Shown here one piece after another: positions 44,780 to 55,526 of a stretch of DNA of 64,000 nt. The stretch is from the NCBI GenBank assembly GCA_028564925.1, contig CM053029.1, positions 586,995,668 to 587,059,667 of the forward strand. Direction: 5' to 3'. The notes beneath the pieces are model-generated. The model worked only from the letters and a program-made list of their open reading frames with translations, made no database searches and was not told where the DNA came from. Position numbers and translations under genes: made by a program. Each line of letters opens with the position of its first letter. Positions within the stretch are counted from its first letter, which is position 1. This DNA is from Lithobates sylvaticus. Its lineage: Eukaryota > Chordata > Amphibia > Anura > Ranidae.

Positions 44780-45433
44780 TATTTGAAATTGCATGTATAC
44801 AAAACTCTCATGTGAGACTACCTATATGAAGATAAACAGTATTTTTTATACTTGTACATGGAGATATACAGTAGTGTGTGCACACAGCAGTCAGTTTGTG
44901 TTTTCTGCACCCAAATTTTGCAGAGACCACTCTTACAAAAATGCACAGAAAAATAAGTAAGTGATCCCAATACTCATAGTCTATGTGATCAAAGTAGCAG
45001 AAGAGTTAAACATAAATCTCCTCAGTTCCACAGACGGCGTGCCGACACCAGATGGAAAGTTAGACTCTGAAAGCATGAAAGTTAATCATCAGTTCCATGA
45101 AAACAGCGCTTTGCATCTGTCAAAGGGTTTCAGCAGAGAACAGTGGAGACAACGTATTGGAGGGCAACCTGCTAGCATATTACTACAGCCCAACCACCTC
45201 TCGGTAAAAGCGATTCAGAGACAGTAGGGCACAGAAGAGTGGAGCTGTTGCCCATAGCGTCCAATCAGATCCCAACTGTAATTTCTCCAATATATGATAG
45301 AAAATTACCGTAAATCAAACATCATGGGGAATAACTAAACCCCCTTAATTTTTTTTATAGATCCCTGGTGCCCAACCTGCAAGGCTTTTGTACTTGCTGT
45401 GCATCCCTTGGGGTCAGCAGTCCTTAGTGGGAA
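44780..45433. other. Mostly unique-looking sequence with a possible exon
   Basis: A plus frame from about 44961 to the TAG at 45225 has protein-like composition, with segments VAEELNINLLSSTDGVPTPD and GFSREQWRQRIGGQPASILL. It begins without ATG, and the acceptor candidates near 44979 and 44997 have weak pyrimidine tracts. I do not recognise it. Confidence 0.25.
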
Positions 45434-45564
45434 CAATGGCATCACTAGGGGGGGTTTTCTGCCACCCTGGGGCCCCAATACATTGCATTTTATAGTTGGC
45501 CCCCTACTTTTGTCCCTGTCCCCCCATGTGCCCCCCCTAAATATGAAAGCTGGAGACGCCACTG
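45434..45564. mobile_element. 131-bp hAT MITE with perfect 8-bp duplication
   Basis: CAATGGCATCACTAGG and TGGAGACGCCACTG are imperfect inverted ends. AGTGGGAA flanks both sides (45426-45433, 45565-45572). No coding capacity. Confidence 0.8.
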
Positions 45565-45611
45565 AGTGGGAACATTCATTTATAAAGAAATATTAGCAGG
45601 AACTTTACTAG

Positions 45612-45675
45612 CCTCATTTTCAGGACCAGGATCTGAACCTACGACCGGCAGTAGCTTTTCTTGCTGAGCCACCTG
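45612..45675 (-). repeat. tRNA-like sequence, possible SINE head
   Basis: On the minus strand GTGGCTCAGCAAG resembles a tRNA A box and GGTTCAGATCC resembles a B box, with ~30 nt between them. No clear cloverleaf acceptor stem is evident, so a fossil SINE head is more likely than a tRNA gene. Confidence 0.35.
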
Positions 45676-45689
45676 TGATGCTGAACAGA

Positions 45690-46440
45690 ATCCTGTCTGA
45701 TCCTTTGGATAATTTTGCTTTGTACCTTGTTTCTGGTGAACCTTGAACTCCTTGATTCTCCCATGAACTTCCTATGCAAGCCAAGCCTTTGCACTTCCTG
45801 TTTGCCAGATTGTTGTGCTCTCCAGCCAATATCTTGCTCCTTTGCATACCTGCAGGTGTCCTTATCTTCACTAGCACTCGTTATCAACCTTTGGCTTGTT
45901 CCTCGACTATGCTTCTGCTTGATCTCAACCTGCAACCACTTGTTACCGACCTTTTTGCTTCTTTACTGACTATGCTTCTGCTTGATCCCAACCTGTAACA
46001 ACTTGTTACTGACCTTTGGCTTCTTTACTGACTATGCTTCTGCTTGATCCCAATCTGCAACAACTTGTTACCGACCTTTGGCTTCTTTACTGACTACGCT
46101 TCTGTGACGAAACGTCCTTACACTCCTCTTGAGTGCTTTCGTCATATACCACTTCCTCCCAGTCTGAATATGGATCTCAGATATTCCAACCGCTCCCAAG
46201 CACTAAACGAGACGAGACTTGCTTAGTGCTAACCTGGACTGTTTTATTAGAACCAAAATGACAAGCAGAGAATATCTTGCTCCTTTGCATACCTGCAGGT
46301 GTCCTTATCTTCACTACCACTCGTTATCAACCTTTGGCTTGTTCCTCAACTATGCTTCTGCTTGATCCCAACCTGCAACAACTTGTTACTGACCTTTGGC
46401 TTCTTTACTGACTATGCTTCTGCTTGCTCCCTACCTGTCA
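45690..46440. repeat. Tandem and duplicated LTR-like block
   Basis: The ~61-bp phrase CTTTACTGACTATGCTTCTG + CTTGATCCCAACCTGCAACA recurs three to four times. 45828-45960 and 46270-46440 are long direct repeats (AATATCTTGCTCCTTTGCAT ...). The CTTTGGCTTG phrases recall the Gypsy LTR downstream half. Possibly remains of LTRs; class not established. Confidence 0.5.
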
Positions 46441-47500
46441 CATACCTGATGGTTGAGCCCACTTATGCAGGGAGCGGCTTCTCGTATTCCTCTGACTCAA
46501 GAACCCCTGCTAGAGCAGACAGGGGCTCAGGAGCACAAAGGGGCACAAGTGCCTGACCGGTCACAGATGAAAGGGCTGGTCCAGACTTCAGGAAGCTGAA
46601 GGAGATCCGGATGCGGACTGGAGCTGGGACCAGCGGCAAGCAGGAACAGCAGGGACAGCCGGACTGGAAGCTGGAAGCAGAGGCAGTCGGGAGGTGTCTT
46701 GTAGATCAGGACACTAGCGGATCTCAGGCAGGCCGGGTCATACACAGGCAGGCAGGAATGGTACCAAGGCAGCAGGCAAGACGTAGTCGAGAGGCAGGCC
46801 AGGTCATGCACCGGCGGACAGGAATGGTACCAAGGCAGCAGGCAGGAGAATAGTCAAGACAAGCCGGGATCGGAGACAGGCAGCAGACAGAGGATGGTCA
46901 GGAGACAGGCCGGGTAACAGGTATCAGATCAACAGACAAGTGACAGCAGGGGAACTCAGGAACACTGTAGACCAGACAGCAAGGAGACAAGGTGACAGGT
47001 TCCTTTAAATAACCCCTTTGGCGCCAAGTTCAGTCACGTGCGCGCACCCGCCCGCTACCATCAGCGCGCATGCGCGTGCGCCCGTTAGCGTTAGCACGCA
47101 CCCGTGTGCGCCCATTAGCGTGCACCCGCGTGCGCCTGTTAGCGTTAGTGCGCCGGTTGGCTCCTCTGTAAGGGATTCTGGAGGTGGGTCTTCCGGAGAC
47201 ATCTGGGTGGCTAGAACGTCCTTCTTGACACTACCTGCTACATCTGCTGCAGGACCCTGGCTTGCTTACTTCCTAGTTGGAACAATCCAGAGGCCCGCAA
47301 CCTAGTACTAACACAAAGCAAAACCCATCTCCACCATCAGGAGCTCTGGTGAATACTGGTTAGTGCCTAGACTCTGCACCTCGGATGAGCCCGCTTGATT
47401 TGCCAGGGTGACCTGCTTGTGAACTTATCTAGCTGGTTTGTGGGAGCCTCTCTACTGCTATGACAACTGGTCTCCGAGCCTGACCCCTGAATGTGACACT
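46441..47500. mobile_element. LTR-like fossil sequence
   Basis: Starts TGTCACATACCTGATGG. It has imperfect tandem phrases (GGAATGGTACCAAGGCAGCA twice) and GC-rich CGCATGCGCG repeats at 47060-47160 like the upstream part of a Gypsy LTR. No pol motif is visible. Ends and class are uncertain. Confidence 0.35.
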
Positions 47501-47640
47501 CAGGTAACCTGTCTCCAGTCTCTCATTGTCTTCTGCAGCACTACTCCAGTCTCCAACCAAACAAATGGCATGTCCACAGTCTCTGACCATCATTTAGTAT
47601 GTCTGCAATCTCTGACAGCCATCTGTTACATGTTACTGTA
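47500..47640. repeat. Short diverged copies of the 31-bp minisatellite unit
   Basis: ATGTCCACAGTCTCTGACC (47570) and ATGTCTGCAATCTCTGACA (47599) match the reverse complement of the unit at 26395-29548 (ATGTCTGCAGTCTCTGACC), with ~29-bp spacing. Confidence 0.6.
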
Positions 47641-48770
47641 GCAAAGTCCCAGGCCCCTCGAGGCCTAATGGTGACCTCCAGAGTTAGGGACAGCTGACAT
47701 CCTTCCATGTAGAGTGGGTTGCAAGGCATTGTGGGTCTAATGCAAGATGGAAGGGTGGGCGTCTGACACTTTTAGAATGAAAAAAGAGATTTATTGTCTC
47801 TTAAACAGAACTGTGGGAGAGAGGGTTAGGGCCAGGACACCCTTAGGTAGGTGCAATGTTAATTGGCAGACTCAGAGACTTCTATAGGTAGACAGCTATA
47901 CAGGTGAAGGCCTCCAGCTGGACACCACTTCTGTATAGGTAGGACGGCTGTCACCTATGGCAACAATCTTGTAGCAGGTACTAACGACAATGGTATTCAA
48001 CTATTTGCAACACAAACAATTCTCAGCTTTCCCCACACTCTCTCACGGGGTCTCATGGGTCTTCACTCAATGGGCTTCCAGTCTTTAACTAGACTTCAGA
48101 TCCACTAGCCACTGGATCCCCGGAGCTCTTCCACTTTAGCACTCAGTATCTTCCTCAAGCCTCACCCCCGCTTCCCTGCTGGGTCCCTGGCTTGGCACTC
48201 ACAATTGCTCTTCAAGCTTCACCCGCGCTGACACATTAGGTCTCTGGCTTGGCACTGACTGATGTTCCACAAGCATCACCTCTGCTGTCCAGCTGGGTCC
48301 CTGACTTGGCACTTACTGAAGTTTTCCCACTTCTTCACTGTCCCCGGCTGGCGAGAAGTCTGCTCTGGTATTGGCCTCAGCTTACTCACAATGGTTTCTG
48401 ATAGCAAGGTAAATGGTCCCTTAGTGACAACAGCTTCCCCTCTACCTCTGAACTCGACTGGTTCCCCGGCCGGCGGAAACGTTACTTCTGGTTGGACTAC
48501 AAGCCCGCAGTCCCAACCCTGCGGTACTTCTGGATAGGCCCTCACATAGCATAGCAGCCAGATGTCCCCAGGATAGGCCTCAGGCTCTGGCCTAGCAGCC
48601 TGGGGCAATACAACAAACATCCACCCAGACAGCTGTCCACGTGGCACAGAACATCAATCACCTGACTCCACCCAAATAAATAGGATCTCCCAGGAGGCCA
48701 AGGGACCCAAGAAAATCCCTGCCCATTGGCTGAGATACCCCAATCATTCATAATCTGTCCTTGCTATGCC
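47641..48770. other. Unclassified, possibly LTR-element derived
   Basis: No recognised gene. A TGGCTTGGCACT phrase recurs at 48189, 48247 and (as TGACTTGGCACT) 48302, a loose ~58-bp tandem. A 123-codon minus-strand frame (48276-48647) has no recognisable domain. The TGTAGCAAAGTCCC start suggests a long terminal repeat, but I cannot prove it. Confidence 0.3.
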
Positions 48771-49474
48771 CTTGTCTTTTCCAATGTCACCAGCTACCAG
48801 GCCACCTAGTGACAGGAAGTGCAGCAATTCCAGAATTAGGGGGAAATCAATTGATCTTCTAACAACTGGCCAAGGCAACTATCGCCTGAACATCACGGTG
48901 CTACGTCACATATACAGAACATTTTGTGTGGCTCTTTGGAGGGCCTTTCAGCACTTGATGAAAGCCTGCTGAATCCTGCTATCAGCTTGCTTAAAGTGGC
49001 AATCAGCACTTCCATTAGGATCCGTGTTCAACATTTGTAAACTGGAGTTGAATGGTACTTTAACAGCTTCAACAAAGCTTGCTGTTCACACTGCTCTTAT
49101 ACAAGTTGAAGCCTGTGTGAAACAGGCCTTACACATGCAGAGGCTGTCAGCCCTGTATGAACTATATCCCCTTGCCGACCGCATCACTAGGGGGCGCACG
49201 TGCGCTCGCTGCCTGTGCCGTAGCTGTGCTGTGATTAGACACAGCAGAAGCTGATCAGCCTGCTCCGGTCAATGGATGTCCGCCGGCACCCACCAATCGG
49301 CGAGCAGAGAAAGGGCAGAGCTCTGCCTATGTAAACAAGGAAGGTCTCTGTCCTATCAGTGGGGAAGTGATGGATTTTGACTCCCTGCAAAGAAGGGAAT
49401 AAAATCCACCACTTCCCTTAGTAAAACCACAACATAGTACACACAAAAAGACGTGAGGCCCACAGTCAGTCAAG
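48771..49474. other. Unclassified sequence, no gene seen
   Basis: 49166-49440 begins CCCCTTGCCGACCGCATCAC, like a decayed TTAA-family end. The rest is unassigned. Confidence 0.3.
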
Positions 49475-49638
49475 CCCACCCTTTTTTGAAGCCTATTAGA
49501 GCCTCTGGCTCTAATCACGTGCTTAAAAAAAAAAAAAAACAGATTGCAAACCATGCGTGCAGCACCCCGCATGTAGATGTAGAGGGCTGGACGCATGGAT
49601 GGGGGGGTGGCGCCCATAATGGATGGGCCGCCACTGCA
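49475..49638. mobile_element. 3' end of a CAGTGGCGGC-family hAT element
   Basis: AAGCCTATTAGAGCCTCTGG, CTCTAATCACGTGCTT, GGTGGCGCCC and terminal GGGCCGCCACTG match the 3' half of 54341-54968. 5' truncated. Confidence 0.7.
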
Positions 49639-49948
49639 CACAGGTAACCCAGTGATCGCTCCCAAATGTGTAACTGTTTCCCAGCCAGTGTCATTAGTAC
49701 AGTTAGCACAACGTGTCAGTTAGTGTCAGAATGTCCACCGCAATATCACAGTCCCGCTATAAGTCGCTGATAGCAGAAAGTAAAAAAATATATATATTTT
49801 TTTTCAAAATTATCAGTCTTTTTTTTATTTATAGTGCAAATAATAAAAACCGCAAAGGTGATCAAATACCACCAAAAGAAAGCTCTATTTGTGGGACAAA
49901 AGGGAAATTTTCTTTGGGTACAGCATCACACGACCGCGCAATTGTCAG
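49639..49948. mobile_element. Partial TTAA-family copy
   Basis: Contains GTGTCAGAATGTCCACCGCAATA-like sequence and the family core at 49857-49895, then CGACCGCGCAATTGTCAGTTAA. It abuts the next element at its TTAA. Confidence 0.65.
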
Positions 49949-50479
49949 TTAACCACTTGACATCCGCGATATGGCCGAATGACAGCCACAGCGCGGATAT
50001 GAATTCCCGGGAGGCCCTGCGCGCTGTGATCACTGAGTCACTGAGACTCGGGTGATCACCGATCCGAGTAAGGGGCCGGTCCCGACCCCTTACCATGTGA
50101 TCAGCTGTCAGCCAATGACAGCTGATCACATGATCAAAACAAAAGCTTGGTGATCGTTTTTTTTTCTCCTCACGCTGACAGTGGAGGAGAAAAAAAAAAT
50201 GCTGATCACCGGCTCATTTTAAAGGGACGTCGGTCCCAAAACGGAAGAGGCAATTATGCCTCATGTATGCCACCCATCAATTCCCACAAGTAGCACCTAT
50301 CAATGCCCACAAGTGCCACCTATCAATGCCCACCAGTGCCGCCAATCAGTGCCACCTAAAAGTGCTGCCTATCAGTGTAACCCATCAGTGTCCATCACTG
50401 CCACCTATCGGTGCCCATCACTCATCAGCGTACATCAATGACAGACAAAAATTACCCATTTTAAAATTTTATAACAAAA

Positions 50480-50526
<47 letters not shown>

Positions 50527-50903
50527 TTTTTTTTATTTTTTTCAGTCTTTTTTTTTTTGCAATTTACAAACATTTATTAAACAGAATTACAATACAAATG
50601 CAATGGTCACCACTTTCTCAGATTGCCAATGTTTTCCCATTTTAAAGTTGTCCTTTAAAGTGAACCTTGGTATTAGTCATACAGGGCAAAGTAACTGGAT
50701 TTCTTCACAGAAATTCAGTCTTTTTATATTTAAAAAAAAAAAAAAACGCAGAGGTGATCAAATGCCACCAAAAGAAAGCTCTATTTGGGGGTAAAAAATT
50801 GTTGTATGACCGCGCAATTGTCATTCAAAGTGCGACGGCGCTGAAAGCTGAAAATTGGTCTGGGCAGGAAGGGGGTTTAAGTGCCCAGTAAGCAAGTGGT
50901 TAA
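49949..50903 (+). mobile_element. TTAA-family element
   Basis: TTAACCACTTGACATCCGCG at the left and GCAAGTGGTTAA at the right. It carries a short CCCATCAGTGCCACC-type tandem (50260-50450), a (TA)n run at 50493-50522, and the family core at 50752-50790. No protein frame. Confidence 0.8.
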
Positions 50904-51363
50904 AGTAACGCTGTGCCGTATCACAAAAAATGGCCTGGGGGGGGGGTTAGATCTTTCAGAGGTTAAGTGGCTATAGTTGCAAAGTGTCCCCTGATTTCCT
51001 GGGCTCTGAATATTCTCTTGTGGAAATTATTGGAAATATTATCAGCTTTTTTTATCTGTTAATATTCACCCAGCTTTTAGTTACATTTAATTGAACAAAG
51101 CTATTTTCACTACAAAACAAGTTTCGGTTTTACAAATATCTCATTATTATTGTCTTTCCAGATCCTCCAAGACATAACTGTACAGCAATGTTTCCATTCA
51201 CCCCCCTCCCTACAGGAGAATACATGTCCAAAATCCTCGGCTGTCCTAGTGAAAAATGAAGAATACCATTTTATTTCAGTACTATGCTGCCCTCTCCTGT
51301 CTATTTGTAGTAACAGCACAAAGTGTCCTGCTGCTTATGTTATAAATGTAGAACTGAGACAGT
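50904..51363. other. Unclassified sequence, no gene established
   Basis: A TATTGTCTTTCCAG acceptor-like string at ~51160 precedes an open stretch, but composition and lack of a donor make an exon doubtful. Confidence 0.25.
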
Positions 51364-51991
51364 GGGGGTTATTTACGAAAGGCAAATCCACTTTGCACTG
51401 CAAGTACACTTGGAGGTGCAGTTGCTGTAAACCTAAGGGGTAGATCTGAAATGAGGGGAAGCTCTGCTGATTTTATCATCCAATCACGTGCAAGCTAAAA
51501 TGCTGTTTTTTTTATTTTCCTTGCATGTCCCCCCCTGGATCTACAGTGACTTTACCATACCTCCCAACATTTTGAGATGGGAATGAGGGACGCCTACTAG
51601 CAAATGTATGTAGGCATAGGACACGCCCCCCTGTCACACCCCCTTAAAGGAGAATTAACCCCCCAAAAAAGGTTAATTAAATCCACAAGGACTTTTTTTT
51701 ACCACTACTCTTCTTTTATATTGGCTTTTAAAATTTACAAATGCAGCAGTTTAGAAATCGGATGAAAGGTTTAGCGCGGGGAAACACCTTTTGAAAGATA
51801 AAAAAGTGCATTTTATATACAACTTTATAGATCAGACCAAAATGAGGGACAAACGAGGAGGAATGAGGGACAGAGGGACATTGCTCCAAATCAGGGACAG
51901 TCCCTCCAAATCAGGGACAGTTGGCAGCTATGACTTTACTTCCAAGTGCACTTGCAGTGCAAAGTGAATTTGCCTTTAGTAAATAACCCCC
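51364..51991. mobile_element. MITE with GGGGGTTATTTAC ends, split by another MITE
   Basis: GGGGGTTATTTACGAAAGGC (51364) and GCCTTTAGTAAATAACCCCC (51972-51991) are long inverted repeats extending ~45 bp inward (CAAATCCACTTTGCACTGCA and its inverse). The element at 51556-51931 is inserted within the right half. Confidence 0.85.
51556..51931 (+). mobile_element. hAT-like MITE family B, copy 1
   Basis: 376 bp from CATACCTCCCAACATTTTGA to GGGACAGTTGGCAGCTAT, with the exact 8-bp duplication GACTTTAC (51548-51555, 51932-51939). No coding capacity. Confidence 0.85.
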
Positions 51992-52028
51992 ATTAGATCT
52001 ACATACATTTAACAATAGAACGTGACAG

Positions 52029-52402
52029 CATAGCTTTCAACTGTCCCTGATTTCGAGGGACTGTCCCTGATTTGGAGAAAAGTCCCTCTGTCCCTCATTC
52101 CTCCTCATTTGTCCCTCATTTTGGTCTGATCTATATAGTTGTATATAAAATGCACTTTTTATCTATCAAAAAGTGTTTCCAGTGCTAAACCTTTCATCTA
52201 AATTGCTGCATTTGTAAATTCCAAAAGCCAATATAAAGGAATAGTAGTGGTAAAAAAAAAAAAAAAAAGCACTTATGGGTTTTACCAATCTTGTTTTTTG
52301 TACAATTCTCCTTTAAGGGGGCGTGGCAAGGGGGGTGTCCTATGCCTGCATACGTTTGCTGATAGGTGTCCCTCATTCCCATCTCAAAAAGTTTAGAGGT
52401 AT
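52029..52402 (-). mobile_element. hAT-like MITE family B, copy 2 (inverted)
   Basis: Reverse-oriented relative of 51556-51931, 374 bp, from CATAGCTTTCAACTGTCCCT to GTTTAGAGGTAT. Flanks CGTGACAG and TGTGACAG share 7 of 8 bases. The two copies, 97 bp apart, could form a large hairpin. Confidence 0.8.
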
Positions 52403-52420
52403 GTGACAGTTACCTTTCTT

Positions 52421-52595
52421 CAATGGGGTTATTTACCAAAACTGGAGAGTGCAAAATCTGGTGCAGCTCTGAGTAGAAACCAATCAGCTTCCAGGTTTTT
52501 TTTTTTGTCAAAGCTGAAGTTAGACGCTGATTGGCTGCCATGCACTGCTACACCAGATTCTGCACTCTCCATTTTTAGTAAATCAACCCCAATGT
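52421..52595. mobile_element. MITE with TGGGGTTATTTAC ends
   Basis: ATGGGGTTATTTACCAAAAC and TTTTTAGTAAATCAACCCCA are inverted, with GGAGAGTGCAAAATCTGGTG and CACCAGATTCTGCACTCTCC continuing the stem. About 175 bp. Confidence 0.8.
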
Positions 52596-52691
52596 GTTCT
52601 GCATTTCCAAGGGACCTTGTACACAGGCTAATAGATGTATTTCTACTGATGCATGCTGCCACTATATGTTTTCATGTGTCTACAACCAGCA

Positions 52692-53601
52692 TTAACCACT
52701 TGCCGACCAGGCCATAGCCGAAAGACGGCTACAGTGCGGTCGGCTCATTCTGGGTGGACTTCCGTGGGGCACGCACTCGGGAACATCGGGACCCGGCGCA
52801 TCACCGATCACGGTATCACGGATCATGGTAAAAGGCCGATCATAGCAGCAAAGAAAACGGGTACAAAATCTAACGCGTTTCACACTGGAATCAGAGATAG
52901 CCAGCTATGAGTAAGCACTGATTCCAGTGCGAAACGCGTCCGATTTTTGTACCCTTTTCCTTTGCTGTGGATTATTTGATGTGATGTGACCCTCGACTTT
53001 TAATAAAAACACAGGATTTTAAGCCTTTTTCCGGTGTGCGGCTATCCAGAGTTTTTTCCTGCTATTGCCTGCCTACTGTGCAATACTCTGCCAATACTGT
53101 GCAACACTGTGCAACACTGTGCAATACTCTGCCAATACTGTGCAACACTGTGCAATACTCTGCAACACTGCAATACTCTGCCAATACTCGCCAATACTCT
53201 CCCAATACTCTGCCAATACTGTGCAATACTGTGAAATACACTGCAACACTGCAATACTCTCCCAATACTCTGCCAATACTGTGCAATAATCTGCAGCACT
53301 GCAATACTCTGCCAAAACTCGCCAATAGTCTCCCAATACTCGCCAATACTCTGCAATACATTTTAATAGAAACAAAGAATTTTTTTTTTTTTTTTGATTA
53401 ATAGCGCAAAAAATAAAAAACCCAGCAGTGATTAAATACCAACAAAAGAAAGCTCAATATGTGTGAAAAAAAGGACAAACATTTCATATGGGTACAGTGA
53501 TGTATGACTGAGTAATTGTCATTCAAAGTGTGAGAGCACCGAAAGCTGAAAATTGGTCTGGGCAGGAAGGGGGTTTAAGTGCCCAGTGGGTAAGTGGTTA
53601 A
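52692..53601 (+). mobile_element. TTAA-family element
   Basis: TTAACCACTTGCCGACC (52692) and GGGTAAGTGGTTAA (ending 53601) are the inverted ends. It contains GCCGAAAGACGGCTACAG, a perfect hairpin near 52873-52939 (ACGCGTTTCACACTGGAATC / its inverse), a small minisatellite, and a decayed family core at 53428-53463. Confidence 0.8.
53070..53360. repeat. Short-unit tandem repeat (CAATACTCTGC / CAATACTGTGC)
   Basis: About 26 units of ~11 bp inside the TTAA element. Open frames on both strands are artefacts. Confidence 0.9.
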
Positions 53602-53642
53602 TTAAATGCCGAACGTAGGCTGTCATGAACACAGTAAAGATA

Positions 53643-54162
53643 CAGTATATTACCAAAAGTATTGGGACGCCTTTTACACACACGTGAACTTTAATGACAT
53701 CCCAGTCTTAGTCCGTAGGGTTCAATATTGAGTTGGCCCACCCTTTGCAGCTATAACAGCTTCAACTCTTCTGGGAAGGCCGTCCACAAGGTTTAGGAGC
53801 GTGTCTATGGGAATGTTTGACCATTTTTCCAGAAACACATTAGTGAGGTCAGGCCCTGCTGTGGACAAGAAGGCCTGGCTCACAGTCTCCACTTTAATTC
53901 ATCCCAAAGGTGTTCTATCGGGTTGTGGTCAGGACTCTATGCAGGCCAGTCAAGTTTCTCCACCCCAAACTCGCTCATCCATGTCTTTACGGACCTTGCT
54001 TTGTGAACTGGTGCTCAGTCATGTTGGCACAGGAAGGGGCCATCCCCAAACTGTTCCCACAAAGTTGGGAGCATGAAATTGTCCAAAATCTCTTGGTATG
54101 CTGATGCCTTAAGAGTTCCCTTCACTGGAACTAAGGAGCCAAGCCCAACCTCTGAAAAACAT
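53643..54162 (-). mobile_element. Tc1-like DNA transposon, second copy (minus strand)
   Basis: Terminal repeat TATTACCAAAAGTATTGGGA at 53650, then the reverse complement of the transposase 3' half. Minus-strand reading has GLGSLVPVKGTLKASAYQEI, DILDN-type IL DNFMLPTLWEQFGDGPF sequence and NPIEHLWDELK. It keeps the tryptophan codon after EHL that is a stop in the 44.2 kb copy, but has its own stops and lacks the transposase N-terminus and left end. Dead copy. Confidence 0.85.
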
Positions 54163-54340
54163 GCAACTTTGAACATCAAAGTTGCATGGCAAGTTGTTCC
54201 CCATATTTTCCAATGATAACCATTCATAGATGCATAATTTAAAGTTGCAGCAACTTCAGAGTAGTTCATGCACTACTTTGGTATGACTTTCATGCAACTT
54301 GTTAACCCTCAGTAGTTGCATGAAAGTCCTACCTGAATGT
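54163..54340. mobile_element. Left half of a GCAACTT-palindrome MITE
   Basis: CATGCAACTTTGA, CAAAGTTGCATG, CATGCAACTTG and AGTTGCATG alternate in both orientations. The right part, with TGCAACTTGTGTGCAAC, continues at 54977-55155 after the hAT insertion. Confidence 0.6.
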
Positions 54341-54968
54341 CAGTGGCGGCTGGTGGTTCTTATTTGGGGGGGAGGGGTGGAGAACATGAACAACGCCCGC
54401 AGCATCTCAACCCCCCCCGTGTCTGCCGGTCCGCCGGCAGTTACCCCATTGGCGGCGGGGATCGGCAGGCACATTGGGGATTGGCGGGCACACAGCGGCG
54501 GGGATCGGTGGGCACATGGGGTAGGGGATCAGGCTGCAGCGGGCATCTGGCAGGGTCTCCTGTGTCCTCTACTCTTCTGAGATCACCGCAGCTTCCGCCG
54601 TGGGTCTCCTCCCCTCCTCTTAGGCGTCCAAAAAGGATCGCCTGTCCTTTCAGCCAATCGGGTGACGGGTATCAGACCCTGCATCCTGATTGGCCGGGAG
54701 GAGGTTCAGTGTTGCAACAGCGAATTTTCAAATGGTGTTGTACACAACTGGGTGAGCTCCAGACCCAATGCGCCCTGAGCCCACCCCATTTTAAATCCTA
54801 TTAGAGCCTCTGGGTCTAATCAGGTGCTTCAAACCCCACCCCCCCCATCCCTGCCATAGGAATTAATGCGCCCGGCGTCCTGAAATGGGCCGGGCGCACG
54901 GATATGGAGGGCGGCGGCGGTGTTAGGGGGGCGGCGCCCAGGCGACAACAATGCACGGGCCGCCCTTG
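54341..54968 (+). mobile_element. Complete CAGTGGCGGC-family hAT element
   Basis: 628 bp from CAGTGGCGGCTGG to CGGGCCGCCCTTG, whose inverse CAAGGGCGGC matches the start. The 8-bp duplication CTGAATGT is exact (54333-54340, 54969-54976). Non-coding. It serves as the reference for fragments at 3076, 37371 and 49475. Confidence 0.9.
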
Positions 54969-54976
54969 CTGAATGT

Positions 54977-55216
54977 TATACAATGCAACTTGTGTGCAAC
55001 AGTTGTCCATTATCACTGGTCAAAGACAAAGTCGTATCCGAGTTGCACCCATCCAAAGTTCTGTCAAAGTTTTTTTTTTAATGGAACTGTTTTGGGAAAC
55101 AGTTGAAGCAGACTTTGGCGCTCTCAAAACAGTTCCATTCAAGCAAATGCCGTAATTGATTGCTGTCACAGTCGCTTGTGTTCTCAGCCAAACTGTCAAT
55201 CTATCAAATGGCTGGA
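54977..55216. repeat. Right part of the GCAACTT MITE and spacer
   Basis: Includes AATGGAACTGTTTTGGGAAA and its inverse CAAAACAGTTCCATT (55078-55142). No gene. Confidence 0.5.
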
Positions 55217-55520
55217 GTCATAATTGATCACATGTACAGCAGCATGGCAGTTGCAAATCAAACAAAGGCCAAGATGGCAGCCTCCCTGGTAGCATAGGAG
55301 GGTTTAGTGCAGCCTATCAGTGCCCATCAGTACAGACTACCCTTGCCGCCTATCAGTGCCCATCAGTACCGCCTACCAGTGTCCAGCAATGCCACCTACC
55401 AGTGCCCATCAATGCTGCATATCAGTGTCATAATTGATCACATGAACAGCAGCATGGCAGTCGCAAATAAAACAAAGGCCAAGATGGCAGCGTCCCTGGC
55501 TGTATAGGATAGGAGGGTTT
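55217..55520. repeat. Direct duplication of an ~90-bp segment around a small tandem array
   Basis: CATAATTGATCACATG..CAGCAGCATGGCAG, CAAAGGCCAAGATGGCAGC and AGGAGGGTTT occur at 55217-55305 and again at 55427-55520, 210 bp apart. CAGTGCCCATCAGTA-type units lie between them. Confidence 0.8.
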
Positions 55521-55526
55521 GGTTCT

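Noticed and set aside
45612-45675. Functional tRNA gene
   Set aside because: A- and B-box-like words exist, but I cannot draw an acceptor stem or a clear anticodon arm; it is more likely a SINE remnant.
48276-48647. 123-codon minus-strand frame
   Set aside because: No domain recognised; it lies in LTR-like repetitive sequence and has no splice or promoter context.
51150-51443. Exon-like frame after a TCTTTCCAG acceptor
   Set aside because: The frame runs into a MITE terminus at 51364 without a donor or a sensible stop, and composition is atypical.
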